The position numbers and the translations under genes are program-made. From the NCBI RefSeq assembly GCF_014925385.1, contig NZ_JACSDK010000008.1:124001-188000 (forward strand): a stretch of 64,000 bases of DNA, given 5' to 3'. Shown here piece after piece: positions 1 to 8,490 of the stretch; position 1 is the stretch's first letter, and every line of letters begins with the position of its first letter. The notes under the pieces were generated by a model. It made no database searches, was not told the origin of the DNA, and was given only the letters and a program-made list of their open reading frames with translations. The stretch is from Pelagibius marinus (GTDB lineage Bacteria > Pseudomonadota > Alphaproteobacteria > Kiloniellales > Kiloniellaceae).

Positions 1-39
1 GCCCTGGCGCGGCGCCTGAACGCACAGCAAGAGACGTGA
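1..39 (+). CDS. C-terminal tail of upstream gene, probably aroQ (partial)
   Basis: The first 39 bases read as an open frame ending in 12 residues (ALARRLNAQQET) and TGA. That stop overlaps the ATG of accB by one base, which suggests translational coupling. In many alphaproteobacteria the gene directly before accB is aroQ, type II 3-dehydroquinate dehydratase, and an alanine- and leucine-rich helical C-terminus fits it. The identification is by neighbourhood only, because too little protein is present for homology. Confidence 0.45.
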   Translation, partial: ALARRLNAQQET

Positions 40-494
40 TGGCCAAGTTCGAAGTCAACGAGGAGCTGGTCCGCAAGCTGGCGGATCTGCTTCAGGAAAC
101 CGGGCTCAATGAGATTGAGTACGAGGTCAACAACCACCGCATCCGGGTCGCCAAGAACGCCGGCGTGACCACTGTGGCCGCCCCGGCTGCCGCAGCGGCG
201 CCCGCGCCCTGCTCACCGGCCGTCCCCGCCGCCCCCGCGGGCGGACCGGAGGCCATCCCCGCCGGCGCGATCACGGCGCCTATGGTCGGCACCGTCTATG
301 TCGCCAGCGAGCCGGGCACACCGCCCTTCGTGAAGGTCGGCGATTCGGTTACCGAGGGCCAGACGCTGCTGATCATCGAGGCCATGAAGGTGATGAACCC
401 GCTGGCCTCGCCGCGTGCCGGCACGATCAAGCAGATCATGATCAGCGACGGCCAGCCCGTGGAGTACGGCGAGCCGCTGCTGGTGATCGAATAG
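39..494 (+). CDS. accB: Biotin carboxyl carrier protein of acetyl-CoA carboxylase
   Basis: Small subunit of acetyl-CoA carboxylase. It carries the biotin that AccC carboxylates and delivers CO2 to the carboxyltransferase for malonyl-CoA and fatty acid synthesis in the cytoplasm. The 151-residue protein has a short N-terminal helical region, an Ala/Pro-rich swinging linker at about residues 45-75, and a C-terminal biotinyl domain. The biotin site is the EAMKVMN motif with the acceptor lysine at residue 117. The ATG at 39 is preferred over the GTG at 36 because it overlaps the upstream TGA and gives the usual MAKFEV start. accC follows after 15 bases, the standard accBC operon. Confidence 0.97.
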   Translation: MAKFEVNEELVRKLADLLQETGLNEIEYEVNNHRIRVAKNAGVTTVAAPAAAAAPAPCSPAVPAAPAGGPEAIPAGAITAPMVGTVYVASEPGTPPFVKVGDSVTEGQTLLIIEAMKVMNPLASPRAGTIKQIMISDGQPVEYGEPLLVIE

Positions 495-509
495 GTCCAT
501 TACCCCGCG

Positions 510-1853
510 ATGTTCGACAAGATCCTCATCGCCAATCGCGGCGAGATCGCTTTGCGGATCCACCGCGCTTGCCGCGAGATGGGCATCCAGACGGTGGCCG
601 TGCACTCGACGGCCGATGCCGATGCGATGCATGTGCGCCTGGCTGACGAATCGGTCTGCATCGGCCCCGCGCCCAGCAGGGACAGCTACCTCAACATCCC
701 GGCCATTCTTTCCGCGGCCACCATCACCGGCGCCGACGCCATCCATCCCGGCGTCGGTTTCCTGTCGGAGAATGCCGACTTCGCCGCCATGGTCGAAGAG
801 CACGGCATGGTCTTCATCGGCCCCTCGCCCGAGCACATCTCGATGATGGGCGACAAGGTGGTGGCCAAAAAAACCGCCGCCGACCTGGGAATTCCGGTGG
901 TGCCGGGATCCGAGGGCGGCCTCACCTCCGCCGAGGCGGCCCGCCAGACGGCCGACGAGATCGGCTACCCGGTGCTGATCAAGGCGGCGGCCGGCGGCGG
1001 CGGGCGCGGCATGAAGGTGGCCCAGAACGCCGGCGAGGTGGAGGACGCCTACCGCCTCGCCCGCTCGGAGGCCAAGGTGGCCTTCGGCAACGACGAAGTC
1101 TACATGGAGCGTTACCTCGGCGAGCCGCGCCACATTGAGGTGCAGCTGCTGGCCGACGGCCAGGGCGGCGCGATCCATCTGGGCGAGCGCGACTGCTCCC
1201 TGCAGCGGCGGCACCAGAAGCTGCTGGAAGAAGCCCTTTCCCCGGCGCTCAACGCCGCCGAGCGCGAGGCCATCGGCGAGCGCGTCACCACGGCCATGAA
1301 GAAGCTGGGCTACCGCAGCGCCGGCACCGTCGAGTTTCTCTACGAGGACGGTGAGTTCTTCTTCATCGAGATGAACACCCGCCTGCAGGTGGAGCACCCG
1401 ATCTCCGAGGCCATCACCGGCATCGACCTGGTGCGCGAGCAGATCCGCGTCGCCGCCGGCCTGCCGCTGGACCTGGAGCAGAAGGACATCAAATTCTCCG
1501 GCCACGCCATCGAGTGCCGGATCAACGCCGAGAACCCGGAAACCTTCATGCCCTCCCCCGGCCTCGTCACCGACTATCACGCGCCGGGCGGCCTGGGGGT
1601 GCGCGTCGATTCCGGGCTCTATGCCGGCTACCGCATCCCGCCGACCTACGACAGCCTGATCGCCAAGCTGATCGTCCACGGCCAGACACGCAACGAGTGC
1701 CTGATGCGCCTGCGCCGCGCACTGGAGGAGTTCGTCATCGTCGGCGTCGACACCTCGATTCCTCTGCACCAACGGTTGATCGGGGCACAGGACTTCATCA
1801 ACGGCGACTACGACATCCACTGGCTGGAAAAATTTGTCGCCGGGAAGGCGTAG
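510..1853 (+). CDS. accC: Biotin carboxylase subunit of acetyl-CoA carboxylase
   Basis: ATP-dependent carboxylation of the biotin on AccB, the first half-reaction of acetyl-CoA carboxylase. At 447 residues it has the family's normal length. The order is an N-terminal biotin-carboxylase domain (start MFDKILIANRGEIALR), a central ATP-grasp domain with the glycine-rich AAGGGGRGMK loop at about residues 160-170 and the EMNTRLQVEHP metal/ATP segment, then a C-terminal biotin-carboxylase domain (HAIECRINAE onward). It lies just downstream of accB and was probably co-transcribed with it. No unusual residues were noticed. Confidence 0.98.
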   Translation: MFDKILIANRGEIALRIHRACREMGIQTVAVHSTADADAMHVRLADESVCIGPAPSRDSYLNIPAILSAATITGADAIHPGVGFLSENADFAAMVEEHGMVFIGPSPEHISMMGDKVVAKKTAADLGIPVVPGSEGGLTSAEAARQTADEIGYPVLIKAAAGGGGRGMKVAQNAGEVEDAYRLARSEAKVAFGNDEVYMERYLGEPRHIEVQLLADGQGGAIHLGERDCSLQRRHQKLLEEALSPALNAAEREAIGERVTTAMKKLGYRSAGTVEFLYEDGEFFFIEMNTRLQVEHPISEAITGIDLVREQIRVAAGLPLDLEQKDIKFSGHAIECRINAENPETFMPSPGLVTDYHAPGGLGVRVDSGLYAGYRIPPTYDSLIAKLIVHGQTRNECLMRLRRALEEFVIVGVDTSIPLHQRLIGAQDFINGDYDIHWLEKFVAGKA

Positions 1854-1898
1854 CGGAATCTAGCCGAAACGGGTTCTTAGCCTATATGATTCGGCGTC

Positions 1899-2549
1899 AT
1901 GCAGTTGACGCCCGACCTCCTGCTCCGCGCCTATGCCATTGGGATCTTCCCCATGGCCGAGAGCCGTGTTGACCCGGAGCTGCATTGGATCGACCCGGAC
2001 ATGCGGGGCATCCTGCCGCTCGACGGCCTGCACGTGCCGCGCAAGCTGCGCGCCAAAATCCGCCGCGGCCTCTTTGAGGTGCGCTGCAACTCCGCCTTCG
2101 AGGACGTCATCCAGGGCTGCGCCGAGCCGGCGGAGAACCGCCCCGACACCTGGATCAACCCGGTGATCGAAAAGCTGTACAACGACCTCTTCGAGATGGG
2201 CTTCGCCCACTCCGTGGAATGCTGGCAGGACGGTGAGCTGGTGGGCGGCCTCTACGGCGTCTCCCTGGGGGCCGCTTTCTTCGGCGAGTCCATGTTCAGC
2301 CGCGCCACCGACGCCAGCAAGGTGGCCCTGGTGCAGCTCGTGCTGCGTCTGAAGAAGGGCGGCTTCCAGCTGCTGGACACCCAGTTCACGACGCCGCACC
2401 TCAGCCGCTTCGGCGCCGAGGAGATCCCGCGCGAGGACTACCGCCGGCTGCTCACCAAGGCGGTCTCGGCCCAGGCGGAATTCTATTCGGGGGCGGTTTC
2501 GGATTCGGAGCTGGAAGCCTTCTTGCAGTCGACCACCCAGACGTCATAG
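1899..2549 (+). CDS. aat: Leucyl/phenylalanyl-tRNA--protein transferase
   Basis: Transfers Leu or Phe from aminoacyl-tRNA to the N-terminus of proteins beginning with Arg or Lys. This makes primary N-degrons read by ClpS and degraded by ClpAP. The 216-residue length is normal, and the [19 protein letters not shown] core of the transferase fold is intact, as is the N-terminal [15 protein letters not shown] segment. It sits 45 bases after accC on the same strand. Its last 67 bases overlap the 3' end of the convergent DUF2155 gene. The clpS and clpA genes that complete the pathway lie about 30 kb away in this window. Confidence 0.96.
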   Translation: MQLTPDLLLRAYAIGIFPMAESRVDPELHWIDPDMRGILPLDGLHVPRKLRAKIRRGLFEVRCNSAFEDVIQGCAEPAENRPDTWINPVIEKLYNDLFEMGFAHSVECWQDGELVGGLYGVSLGAAFFGESMFSRATDASKVALVQLVLRLKKGGFQLLDTQFTTPHLSRFGAEEIPREDYRRLLTKAVSAQAEFYSGAVSDSELEAFLQSTTQTS

Positions 2550-2896
2550 ACCGGGTGCTCCACCGCCGAGATGGCGGGGCTGGAGGCGAACATCCAGCCG
2601 GTGAAGAGCTCCACCGCCGGCGAGTCCGGGCGGATGTCGACGATCTCCAGGAAAGCGGTGCTCTCCGGCGGCTCCTCCGGCGGCTTCTTGTCACAGGCGC
2701 GGGCGATGATCTGCAGGGAGCCGAAGCGCACTGGCTCGTTCAGCGGCGCCTCGAAGGTGGAGATCCGCGCGGTGATCTTGTCGAGGCCCTGCAGCACGGC
2801 GATATCGCCGGGGATGGCCTCAGCCGGCGCCGGCCCAATTATCGGCAGGACAGCGGTCAGAAAGGAAAGGGCCAGGGCCCGGGAGACAAACCTCAA
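2483..2896 (-). CDS. DUF2155 domain-containing secreted protein
   Basis: A 137-residue protein with an N-terminal signal peptide ([21 protein letters not shown], likely cleaved after AEA), so it acts outside the cytoplasm. The mature part holds the features of DUF2155: an ITARISTFE strand, a paired cysteine ([18 protein letters not shown]) and the [27 protein letters not shown] block. The two cysteines could form a disulfide, which is inference. The function of the family is unknown. It is the last gene of a minus-strand group with the 86-residue protein, mlaD and the NDUFA12-like gene. It overlaps aat tail-to-tail by 67 bases. Confidence 0.85.
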   Translation of the reverse strand: MRFVSRALALSFLTAVLPIIGPAPAEAIPGDIAVLQGLDKITARISTFEAPLNEPVRFGSLQIIARACDKKPPEEPPESTAFLEIVDIRPDSPAVELFTGWMFASSPAISAVEHPVYDVWVVDCKKASSSESETAPE

Positions 2897-2907
2897 GGGT
2901 AAAATCC

Positions 2908-3168
2908 TTAACTCTCTTTGGCCTTCTTGGCGCCCTTGCGGTCGCCGTAGGGGTTCTCCAGCGAGTCGACCAGGGCCAGCAGCACCTCGCGCAGCTGGGC
3001 TTCGTCGCAGCCCATCAGAATTCCGTCCTCCAGGGCGTCCTGGGCCATCTCGCGAATTTCCTCCAGATTCTCGTTCAGAATCTTGATCTTTTCGCGGCAG
3101 GAAAGCGGCGCGCCGTCGGGCTGCAGCCAGACCGGAATCTCGAACTTCTTGACGGTAGGTGCGGACAC
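2908..3168 (-). CDS. Small conserved-looking protein of unknown function
   Basis: An 86-residue soluble protein with no signal peptide or membrane segment. The middle is predicted helical and acidic (EKIKILNENLEEIREMAQDA), and the end is lysine-rich (KGAKKAKES). A single CREK cysteine lies near residue 24. It sits 11 bases upstream of the DUF2155 gene and downstream of mlaD in the same direction, so co-transcription is likely. I do not recognise a family. Coding status rests on codon-like composition, the tight spacing and the open frame. Confidence 0.65.
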   Translation of the reverse strand: MSAPTVKKFEIPVWLQPDGAPLSCREKIKILNENLEEIREMAQDALEDGILMGCDEAQLREVLLALVDSLENPYGDRKGAKKAKES

Positions 3169-3282
3169 GCGAAGGACCTCAGCAGAAATTCACTGCCAAA
3201 GATTTAAGGGCTCCCCCTGGACGACGCAACCTTGGCGGTCCAGCGGCCTCCGGCACCGCGGAGGCCGGGGCGGGAATCCGGC

Positions 3283-3774
3283 CTATTGCGGGGTGTCGCC
3301 GTCCGAAGCGCCCTCGGCGGCCACGTCGGCGGCGCTGAAGATAAAGCGGCCCAGCAGATCAACCACGTTGATCGAGCCCTGGGCGTACTGGATCTGGCCG
3401 CCGTCGGCGATGAAGTCCTCGGCGCCGCCCGGCTCCAGGGCCACGTAGTTGCCGCCCAGCAGGCCATCGGGAATGATCCGCGCCGAGGTGTCGCTCGGCA
3501 GGCGGATGGCGTTGTTGACGCTGATCAGGACCTCGGCGAAGTAGGTGTCGGTATTCAGGCGCTGATCGACGACCGTGCCGATCTTCACCCCGGCCATGCG
3601 CACGTCGGTGCCGACGGTCAGACCGGAAGCGTCGTCGAAGGAGACCAGCACCTGATAGCCGTCGCCGGCATTGTCGCCGATGGAAGTGCTGCGGAAGGCG
3701 AAGACGACGAAGGCAACGGCCACCAGCAGGACGACCCCGCCCATCACCGTCTCGATCATGTTTCTGCGCATCAA
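3283..3774 (-). CDS. mlaD: MlaD-type MCE protein, outer-membrane lipid asymmetry transport
   Basis: Periplasmic, inner-membrane-anchored substrate-binding subunit of the Mla ABC system, which moves phospholipids between the membranes. The 163-residue length matches MlaD. One N-terminal transmembrane helix (about residues 10-28) is followed by a single MCE domain (about 36-115) with the typical FDDASGLTVGTDVRMAGVKIG block, then a phenylalanine- and acid-containing tail. The MlaE and MlaF genes are not adjacent, so this mlaD is separated from its transporter. That is frequent in alphaproteobacteria, where it sits beside the NDUFA12-like gene as here. Confidence 0.9.
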   Translation of the reverse strand: MMRRNMIETVMGGVVLLVAVAFVVFAFRSTSIGDNAGDGYQVLVSFDDASGLTVGTDVRMAGVKIGTVVDQRLNTDTYFAEVLISVNNAIRLPSDTSARIIPDGLLGGNYVALEPGGAEDFIADGGQIQYAQGSINVVDLLGRFIFSAADVAAEGASDGDTPQ

Positions 3775-3816
3775 TCAGGTCCTAAGCAGGAAGATCAGAG
3801 CAAGACGCCGCGGGAC

Positions 3817-4194
3817 TCAGTTGGGAGTCCAGGGTTCGTAGTCGCCGGTGGCGCGGTCGCGCTTGCCGCCCTTCAGGGTATGCCCCGGCGGACGATAGGC
3901 CTGGGCCGTGCCCGTCAGGTTCGGCTCGTGGTCCTTCTGCCAGGGCCGGCGCGCCACGCCGCCTTCCGGCGGGACCTCGCTGGTGGTGTGGTGCAGCCAG
4001 GCATGCCAGTCGGGGGGCACGCGGCTCGCCTCGACCTCGCCGTTATAGATCACCCAGCGCTGCTCCTTGCGCAGCGAATCCTTGTGCGTACGGCCCCCGC
4101 CCTTGGCGCGGTAGTAGCGGTTGCCCTGCTGGTCGCTGCCAACCAGTTCGCCGCGCAACCAAGTGAAGAGCCTTGTGCCGATGGTGGTCCCCAT
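3817..4194 (-). CDS. NADH:ubiquinone oxidoreductase accessory subunit, NDUFA12 family
   Basis: A 125-residue homologue of mitochondrial complex I subunit NDUFA12 (B17.2), found in alphaproteobacteria. It is a supernumerary subunit on the peripheral arm or an assembly-type factor. Diagnostic segments are GTRLFTWLRGELVGSDQQGNR, YYRAKGG, RWVIYNGEVEASRVPPDWHAWLHHT and the proline-rich AYRPPGH end. It is the first gene of the minus-strand group running through mlaD (42-base gap). The core nuo genes are not in the window. Confidence 0.93.
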   Translation of the reverse strand: MGTTIGTRLFTWLRGELVGSDQQGNRYYRAKGGGRTHKDSLRKEQRWVIYNGEVEASRVPPDWHAWLHHTTSEVPPEGGVARRPWQKDHEPNLTGTAQAYRPPGHTLKGGKRDRATGDYEPWTPN

Positions 4195-4520
4195 GCCCGA
4201 GACGTACCTCTTGACTGAAAAGAATACCTGAACGCCGACTCGCCGGACGGACCCCTTCGCCCCCGGCAGCGGCCAGACTATGGCACCCCAGGGGCGATCA
4301 GTCCAGCCTTCGGGAGGTCCGCAAAAAGGCTCCGCCAGGGCCCCGCCGGACGCCCATAACTATTTGAAAATTCTTACTTTTTAACAACCAAAGAACGCTC
4401 CGGCACGACGGCCGGCGCTACTTCCGGCACCACCGCCGGCAGACAAGCGGCGACCGCCAGCTTAATATCGCCCACGCCGACCCCGCCTTGGGGGAAGGGC
4501 CGCAGGAGGGGAAGACGGAG
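4195..4520. other. Intergenic region between divergent genes
   Basis: About 325 bases separate the NDUFA12-like gene (leftward) and the mandelate racemase homologue (rightward). An AT-richer stretch at about 4358-4390 is the likeliest promoter zone, but no clear -35/-10 pair or operator was recognised. A strong GGAGGGG ribosome site at about 4505 serves the gene starting at 4521. No RNA gene was seen. Confidence 0.5.
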
Positions 4521-5624
4521 ATGCAGTTCGAGAGCCTGACCCTGAAGGGCCTGCGGGCGCGCCCGGTGGTGCTGAAGCTGGAGCGCCCGATCGTCGCGCG
4601 GATCGCCACCATCACCGACTGGCCCCTCATCCTCATCGACCTCGAGACCGAAGAGGGCATCACCGGGCGCAGCTACCTGGAGCCCTACGCGGTCAAGGCG
4701 ATGCGCTACCTCATCCCGGCCCTGGAGGACTTGGCCGGGCAGTTGAAGGGGCGGCCGCTCGCCCCTTTCGAGCTTTTCGACGCGGCGCGCAAGTCCCTGC
4801 ATTTCGTGGGCTACGAGGGCCTTTCCATGATCGCCGTTTCCGGCCTCGACATGGCGGTCTGGGACGCCCTGGCCAAGGCCGCGGGCATGCCGCTCTGCGT
4901 CTTCCTGGGCGGCAGCGCCGGCCCGGTGCGCGCCTACAACAGCAACGGGCTGTGGCTGCAGGCCCCGGCATCGCTGGGCCCCGAAGCCGTCGAGCTCTGC
5001 GCCGAAGGCGGCTTCGACGCCTTGAAGCTGCGCCTCGGCCGCGACCGGCCGCGCGACGACATCGCCGCTATCGAGGCGGTACGGCGGGCCGTCGGTGAAG
5101 ACGTGAAGCTGATGGTCGACTTCAACCAGGGCCTCGACCTTGCCGATGCGCTGGAGCGCTGTCACCAGATCGACGACCTGGGCCTGGCCTGGATCGAGGA
5201 GCCCATCGTCTACGACAATTTCGACGGCTTCGCCCAGCTCGCCGCCGAACTGCGCACGCCGCTGCAGATCGGCGAGAACTTCTACGGCCCGCGCGACCTG
5301 CACAAGGCGCTGCAGATGAAGGCCTGCGACCTGGTGATGCCGGACTTCATGCGCATCGGCGGCGTCACCGGCTGGCAGCGCGCGGCGGCCATAGCCGGGG
5401 CCGCGGGGATTCCCATGTCGACCCACCTCTATCCGGAAGTCGCCGCCCACGTGATGCGCGTCACCGAGACCGCGCATTGGCTGGAGTGGCAGGACTGGGC
5501 CGACCCCATCCTGCAGCGGCCCTTCGCTATCCGCGACGGCCTGTTTCATGTGCCCGGCGACGTGCCCGGTGTCGGACTGGAATGGAACGAGGAAGCCGTG
5601 GCCGCCCACGTGGTCGATCTGTGA
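4521..5624 (+). CDS. Mandelate racemase-like enolase superfamily enzyme
   Basis: A 367-residue enolase superfamily protein, a close relative of mandelate racemase across its length. Visible metal ligands are the Asp in LMVDFNQ, the Glu in WIEEPI and the Glu in QIGENF. The His302/Asp275 dyad (STHLYPE, MPDFMRIGG) and Glu322 (TAHWLE) match the catalytic His297, Asp270 and Glu317 of mandelate racemase. The second base is changed: KxK reads Lys169-Leu-Arg171. This favours a one-sided proton abstraction such as acid-sugar dehydration over racemisation (inference). The ATG at 4521 follows GGAGGGG; the in-frame TTG at 4488 is less likely. The deleted exporter gene follows after 13 bases. Confidence 0.9.
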   Translation: MQFESLTLKGLRARPVVLKLERPIVARIATITDWPLILIDLETEEGITGRSYLEPYAVKAMRYLIPALEDLAGQLKGRPLAPFELFDAARKSLHFVGYEGLSMIAVSGLDMAVWDALAKAAGMPLCVFLGGSAGPVRAYNSNGLWLQAPASLGPEAVELCAEGGFDALKLRLGRDRPRDDIAAIEAVRRAVGEDVKLMVDFNQGLDLADALERCHQIDDLGLAWIEEPIVYDNFDGFAQLAAELRTPLQIGENFYGPRDLHKALQMKACDLVMPDFMRIGGVTGWQRAAAIAGAAGIPMSTHLYPEVAAHVMRVTETAHWLEWQDWADPILQRPFAIRDGLFHVPGDVPGVGLEWNEEAVAAHVVDL

Positions 5625-5637
5625 GGGCGCTTCGAGA

Positions 5638-5901
5638 ATGAACGACCTGCCGACACTGCTCAGCATCGCCGCCGTCTGGGGCATTGCCGCGGCCACGCCG
5701 GGGCCGAACTTCTTCGTCACCCTGCGCGGTGTCATGGCCCAGCCGCAAGGCAAATCGCGGGGCCACGGCTTCGCCGCCGTCGGCGGGATCGTAGCCACAG
5801 CGTGGATGACGCGCAACTACGAGCGCGCGGCGCACCTCATCGACCGTCTGGCCGGCGGCATCTTTCTGCTGTTCGGCGCCAAGCTGGCCCTCGACCGCTA
5901 G
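5638..5901 (+). pseudogene. LysE/RhtB-type amino-acid exporter with large internal deletion
   Basis: An 87-residue frame joins the beginning and the end of a LysE/RhtB exporter. The N-terminal 50 residues hold the family hallmark ATPGPNFF and the start of the first helices. The last 35 hold the typical C-terminus ([20 protein letters not shown]). Family members are about 205 residues, so some 115-120 central residues are missing while the frame is kept; the join lies near ATAWMTRNYER. With most of its transmembrane helices gone it is unlikely to transport. The stop codon overlaps the stop of the convergent chemoreceptor gene by two bases. Confidence 0.8.
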
Positions 5902-7208
5902 ATCGAGCGGGCCTCCTTAAGGTAGTCGACCGCCGAGCGGTCGAGCACCGCTACCTGCGCCGCCATGTCGCTGGCGGCCTTGGCCATGAGCTCGGCCGAC
6001 TCCTGGGTCTGGGAAGCCGCCGAGGTCACGCCTGTGATGTTCTCGGCGATCTCCGAAGCGCCGGCGGAGGCCTGGCCGATGGAGCTGGCGATCTCGCGGG
6101 TCGCCGCGCTTTGTTCTTCAGCCGCGACCGCGATGGCGTCGGCGATCTCGCTGACGTTCTCCACCATCTTGGTGACCTGCTCGTTGGCGGCGAAAGTGCG
6201 CCGGGTCGTCTCCTGAATGCCCTGCACCTGCTGGGCGATCTGCTCGGTCGCGGAAGCGGTCTGCTGAGAGAGTGCCTTGACTTCGCTGGCCACCACGGCA
6301 AAGCCCTTGCCTGCCTCGCCGGCCCGGGCCGCTTCGATGGTCGCGTTCAGCGCCAGCAGGTTTGTCTTCTCCGCAATATCACTGATCAGATTGAGAACCT
6401 CACCGATCTGTTCAGCCGTCTCGACCAGTTCCTGCATGCGCTCGCTGGCCGTCTGCGCGTTGCCCTGCGCCTCCTTCGTGATGCTCGCTTGGCGCTCGAC
6501 CTGCTCTGTGATGTTCTGGATGGCCGCCGACAGCTGATCAGCCGCGCCGGCAACCGTCTGCACGTTTGACGATGCCTCGGTCGCCGCCGCCGCCATCGCC
6601 GAGGCACGGTGGTTCGAGTCGGCCGCGCAGCTGTTCAGGGTCTTCGATTGCTCACCCACCGAGGCGACGGTCTGTTCCACGGTTTCGATGGTAGAGGTGA
6701 TCTCCCTCTCGAATCCGTCGGTCAAGGCGGTGAAGCGTTCCGTCTTCGCGGCCATCTCATCAATGGCCAGGTTGACGCGCTGCGCACTGGCGCGGAAATC
6801 CCCGGGCAGGCCACGCAGGATGATCTTACGGAAGTACTTGCCCGCGGCAACGTGCTGCATCGCGGCGCCCGCTTCGCGCACGAAGGCGTCGGTCACATCG
6901 ACCAGGTGGTTGATGGCATGGCGCAGGTGTTCGGCCTCGGGGCCGCCCTTGCCGCGCGGCACCCGCAGGCTGAAGTCGCCACTGCGGGCGATCGTCTCGG
7001 ACGCTTGCGCGATGCGCTTCAACGCGCCGCCAACGCGGTGCTGCACCAGGGCCGAAAGCGCCGAAACCAAGAGGGCCAGCGTCTCGACGGCGATCAGCGC
7101 GGCCGCGGTGCCGCCGGTAGCCAGTTGCCAGCCAATGACGCCGGCCAGCAGGGCGACAGCCGCAGCGGTCAGCAGGCGCGCGCTAGAGAGAGAAAACAAA
7201 GCGTTCAT
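5898..7208 (-). CDS. Methyl-accepting chemotaxis signalling protein, partner half of a split Aer
   Basis: A 436-residue chemoreceptor. The N-terminus has two hydrophobic segments (about residues 11-32 and 33-56) with almost no periplasmic loop, as in Aer. A HAMP-like linker ([20 protein letters not shown]) follows, then a long coiled-coil signalling domain with the conserved hairpin tip ([19 protein letters not shown]). There is no ligand-binding domain of its own. The PAS protein encoded just upstream overlaps its start by 26 bases, and together the two equal one Aer receptor. It should act at the inner membrane through CheA/CheW, which are not in this window. Confidence 0.92.
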   Translation of the reverse strand: MNALFSLSSARLLTAAAVALLAGVIGWQLATGGTAAALIAVETLALLVSALSALVQHRVGGALKRIAQASETIARSGDFSLRVPRGKGGPEAEHLRHAINHLVDVTDAFVREAGAAMQHVAAGKYFRKIILRGLPGDFRASAQRVNLAIDEMAAKTERFTALTDGFEREITSTIETVEQTVASVGEQSKTLNSCAADSNHRASAMAAAATEASSNVQTVAGAADQLSAAIQNITEQVERQASITKEAQGNAQTASERMQELVETAEQIGEVLNLISDIAEKTNLLALNATIEAARAGEAGKGFAVVASEVKALSQQTASATEQIAQQVQGIQETTRRTFAANEQVTKMVENVSEIADAIAVAAEEQSAATREIASSIGQASAGASEIAENITGVTSAASQTQESAELMAKAASDMAAQVAVLDRSAVDYLKEARSI

Positions 7209-7707
7209 AGGTCGTCCCCTGTGCCTTCAGCGTCTGCTGGAGGAATTCGATCGCCGCGGCCATGCCGTCCTTGAAGCGGTCGCTGCCGCTCTCCAGTTCG
7301 CGCAGCTTGCGGTAGACCGGCTCGATCTTGGCAATCTGCTCCGGATCGGGTCGGCGCCGGTTCGAATGGTAGCCGGAGATCTTGCCTTCGGCGTCGAAGC
7401 TGGGCGTCACATGGGCGAAGACCCAGTAGTGGTCGCCGTTCTTCGCCTGGTTGATCACATAGGCGAAGATCTCCTCGCCGGCCTCGATCGTGTCCCACAG
7501 CAGCTTGAATACGCTGTGCGGCATGTCGGGGTGGCGGATGAGGTTGTGCGGCTGGCCGAGGATCTCTTCCTCGGTATAGCCGGCCACCCTCAGGAAGACA
7601 TCGTTCGCATAGGTGATCCGCCCTTGCAGGTCGGTCTTGGAAACAATGATCTCTTCGGTGTCGAAATGGCGTTCACGGCCGGTGGGACTGACGCTGGGGC
7701 GTGACAT
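7183..7707 (-). CDS. Aer-type PAS sensor protein (split redox receptor input)
   Basis: A 174-residue soluble PAS protein closely matching the FAD-binding PAS of the aerotaxis receptor Aer. Shared blocks include the [13 protein letters not shown] strand, the [13 protein letters not shown] segment and the [14 protein letters not shown] strand. A helical tail of about 60 residues follows. It lacks the signalling domain, which is supplied by the next gene, overlapping its end by 26 bases in another frame. A small inverted repeat, GTAA-N5-TTAC at 7745-7757, sits upstream. It probably reports redox or energy state to the adjacent receptor. Confidence 0.9.
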   Translation of the reverse strand: MSRPSVSPTGRERHFDTEEIIVSKTDLQGRITYANDVFLRVAGYTEEEILGQPHNLIRHPDMPHSVFKLLWDTIEAGEEIFAYVINQAKNGDHYWVFAHVTPSFDAEGKISGYHSNRRRPDPEQIAKIEPVYRKLRELESGSDRFKDGMAAAIEFLQQTLKAQGTTYERFVFSL

Positions 7708-7983
7708 CGCTTTCTACTCTTTGGTGTTTGCCCACACATTAAGTGTAAAAAGCTTACCGAATTGAAAACACCCGACACGCGGGGCACTCGTATTCCCTGC
7801 ACTGAACCGGGCCGTTGCGCGTGATTCTATGTAATTGACGCCCCTGCGCCTACCGCCGGTGTCGCTGGACGTCAAACGTACATATCCAGGGTTGTCATTT
7901 AAGTAAGGCGGGCGCGTCAAAATGTCGCCCTCTCTGGAAATCCGGCGGGGAGGAGACACTGCCGCGGACAGCGGCGGACAGGC

Positions 7984-8490
7984 TCAGGCGCTGTGCAAGG
8001 TCACGGCGATGGGCGGCGCCGCCTTCAGGGTCTGGTAGACGACGCAGTAGCGTTCCGTGAGTTTCAGCAGGCTCGCCCGCTCCTCCTCCGAGAGGTCGCC
8101 GTCGATGTCGATGTCGAGGCGGATATCGCGAAAGCCCACTGGCGCTTCCTTGTCGACCCCGAGCGTGCCCCGGAAGTCCAGGTCGCCCTCGGCGCGGATG
8201 CGCGCGTCGCGTATCGTGAGGCCCAGCGCCGTGGCCACGGCGTTGAGGGTGACGCCGGCGCAGGCCACCAGGGCCTCCAGCAGCATGTCGCCCGAGCAGG
8301 CCTGCAAGCCTGAGCCGCCGGTCGCCGGGTGCAGCCCGGCCTCGACCAGCGCGCGGCCGGTCTCGACCGAGCAACTCAGCCCCTCGCCGATGGCGCCCTC
8401 CGCCTTCAGGGTCACTACCGCAGCCTCCGGATCCTCCCGGTAGCGCGCCTTGATCGGCGCCTGCATTTCCTTCAGTTGATCAGCATCCAT
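7984..8490 (-). CDS. OsmC/Ohr family protein
   Basis: A 168-residue OsmC-fold protein. The family uses two reactive cysteines to reduce organic hydroperoxides or, in some branches, has unknown substrates. One conserved cysteine is in the central QACSGDMLLEALVACAG helix, which carries two cysteines here. The N-terminal helical stretch (LKEMQAPIKARYREDPE) and the C-terminal RYCVVYQTLK segment match the OsmC-like branch rather than Ohr. The gene is monocistronic between the PAS gene and a divergent sulfotransferase gene. Peroxidase activity is inferred from the family. Confidence 0.88.
   Translation of the reverse strand: MDADQLKEMQAPIKARYREDPEAAVVTLKAEGAIGEGLSCSVETGRALVEAGLHPATGGSGLQACSGDMLLEALVACAGVTLNAVATALGLTIRDARIRAEGDLDFRGTLGVDKEAPVGFRDIRLDIDIDGDLSEEERASLLKLTERYCVVYQTLKAAPPIAVTLHSA

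Noticed and set aside
213-1820. Long minus-strand frame opposite accB and accC
   Set aside because: Composition typical of antisense shadow; the accBC proteins are complete and well conserved.
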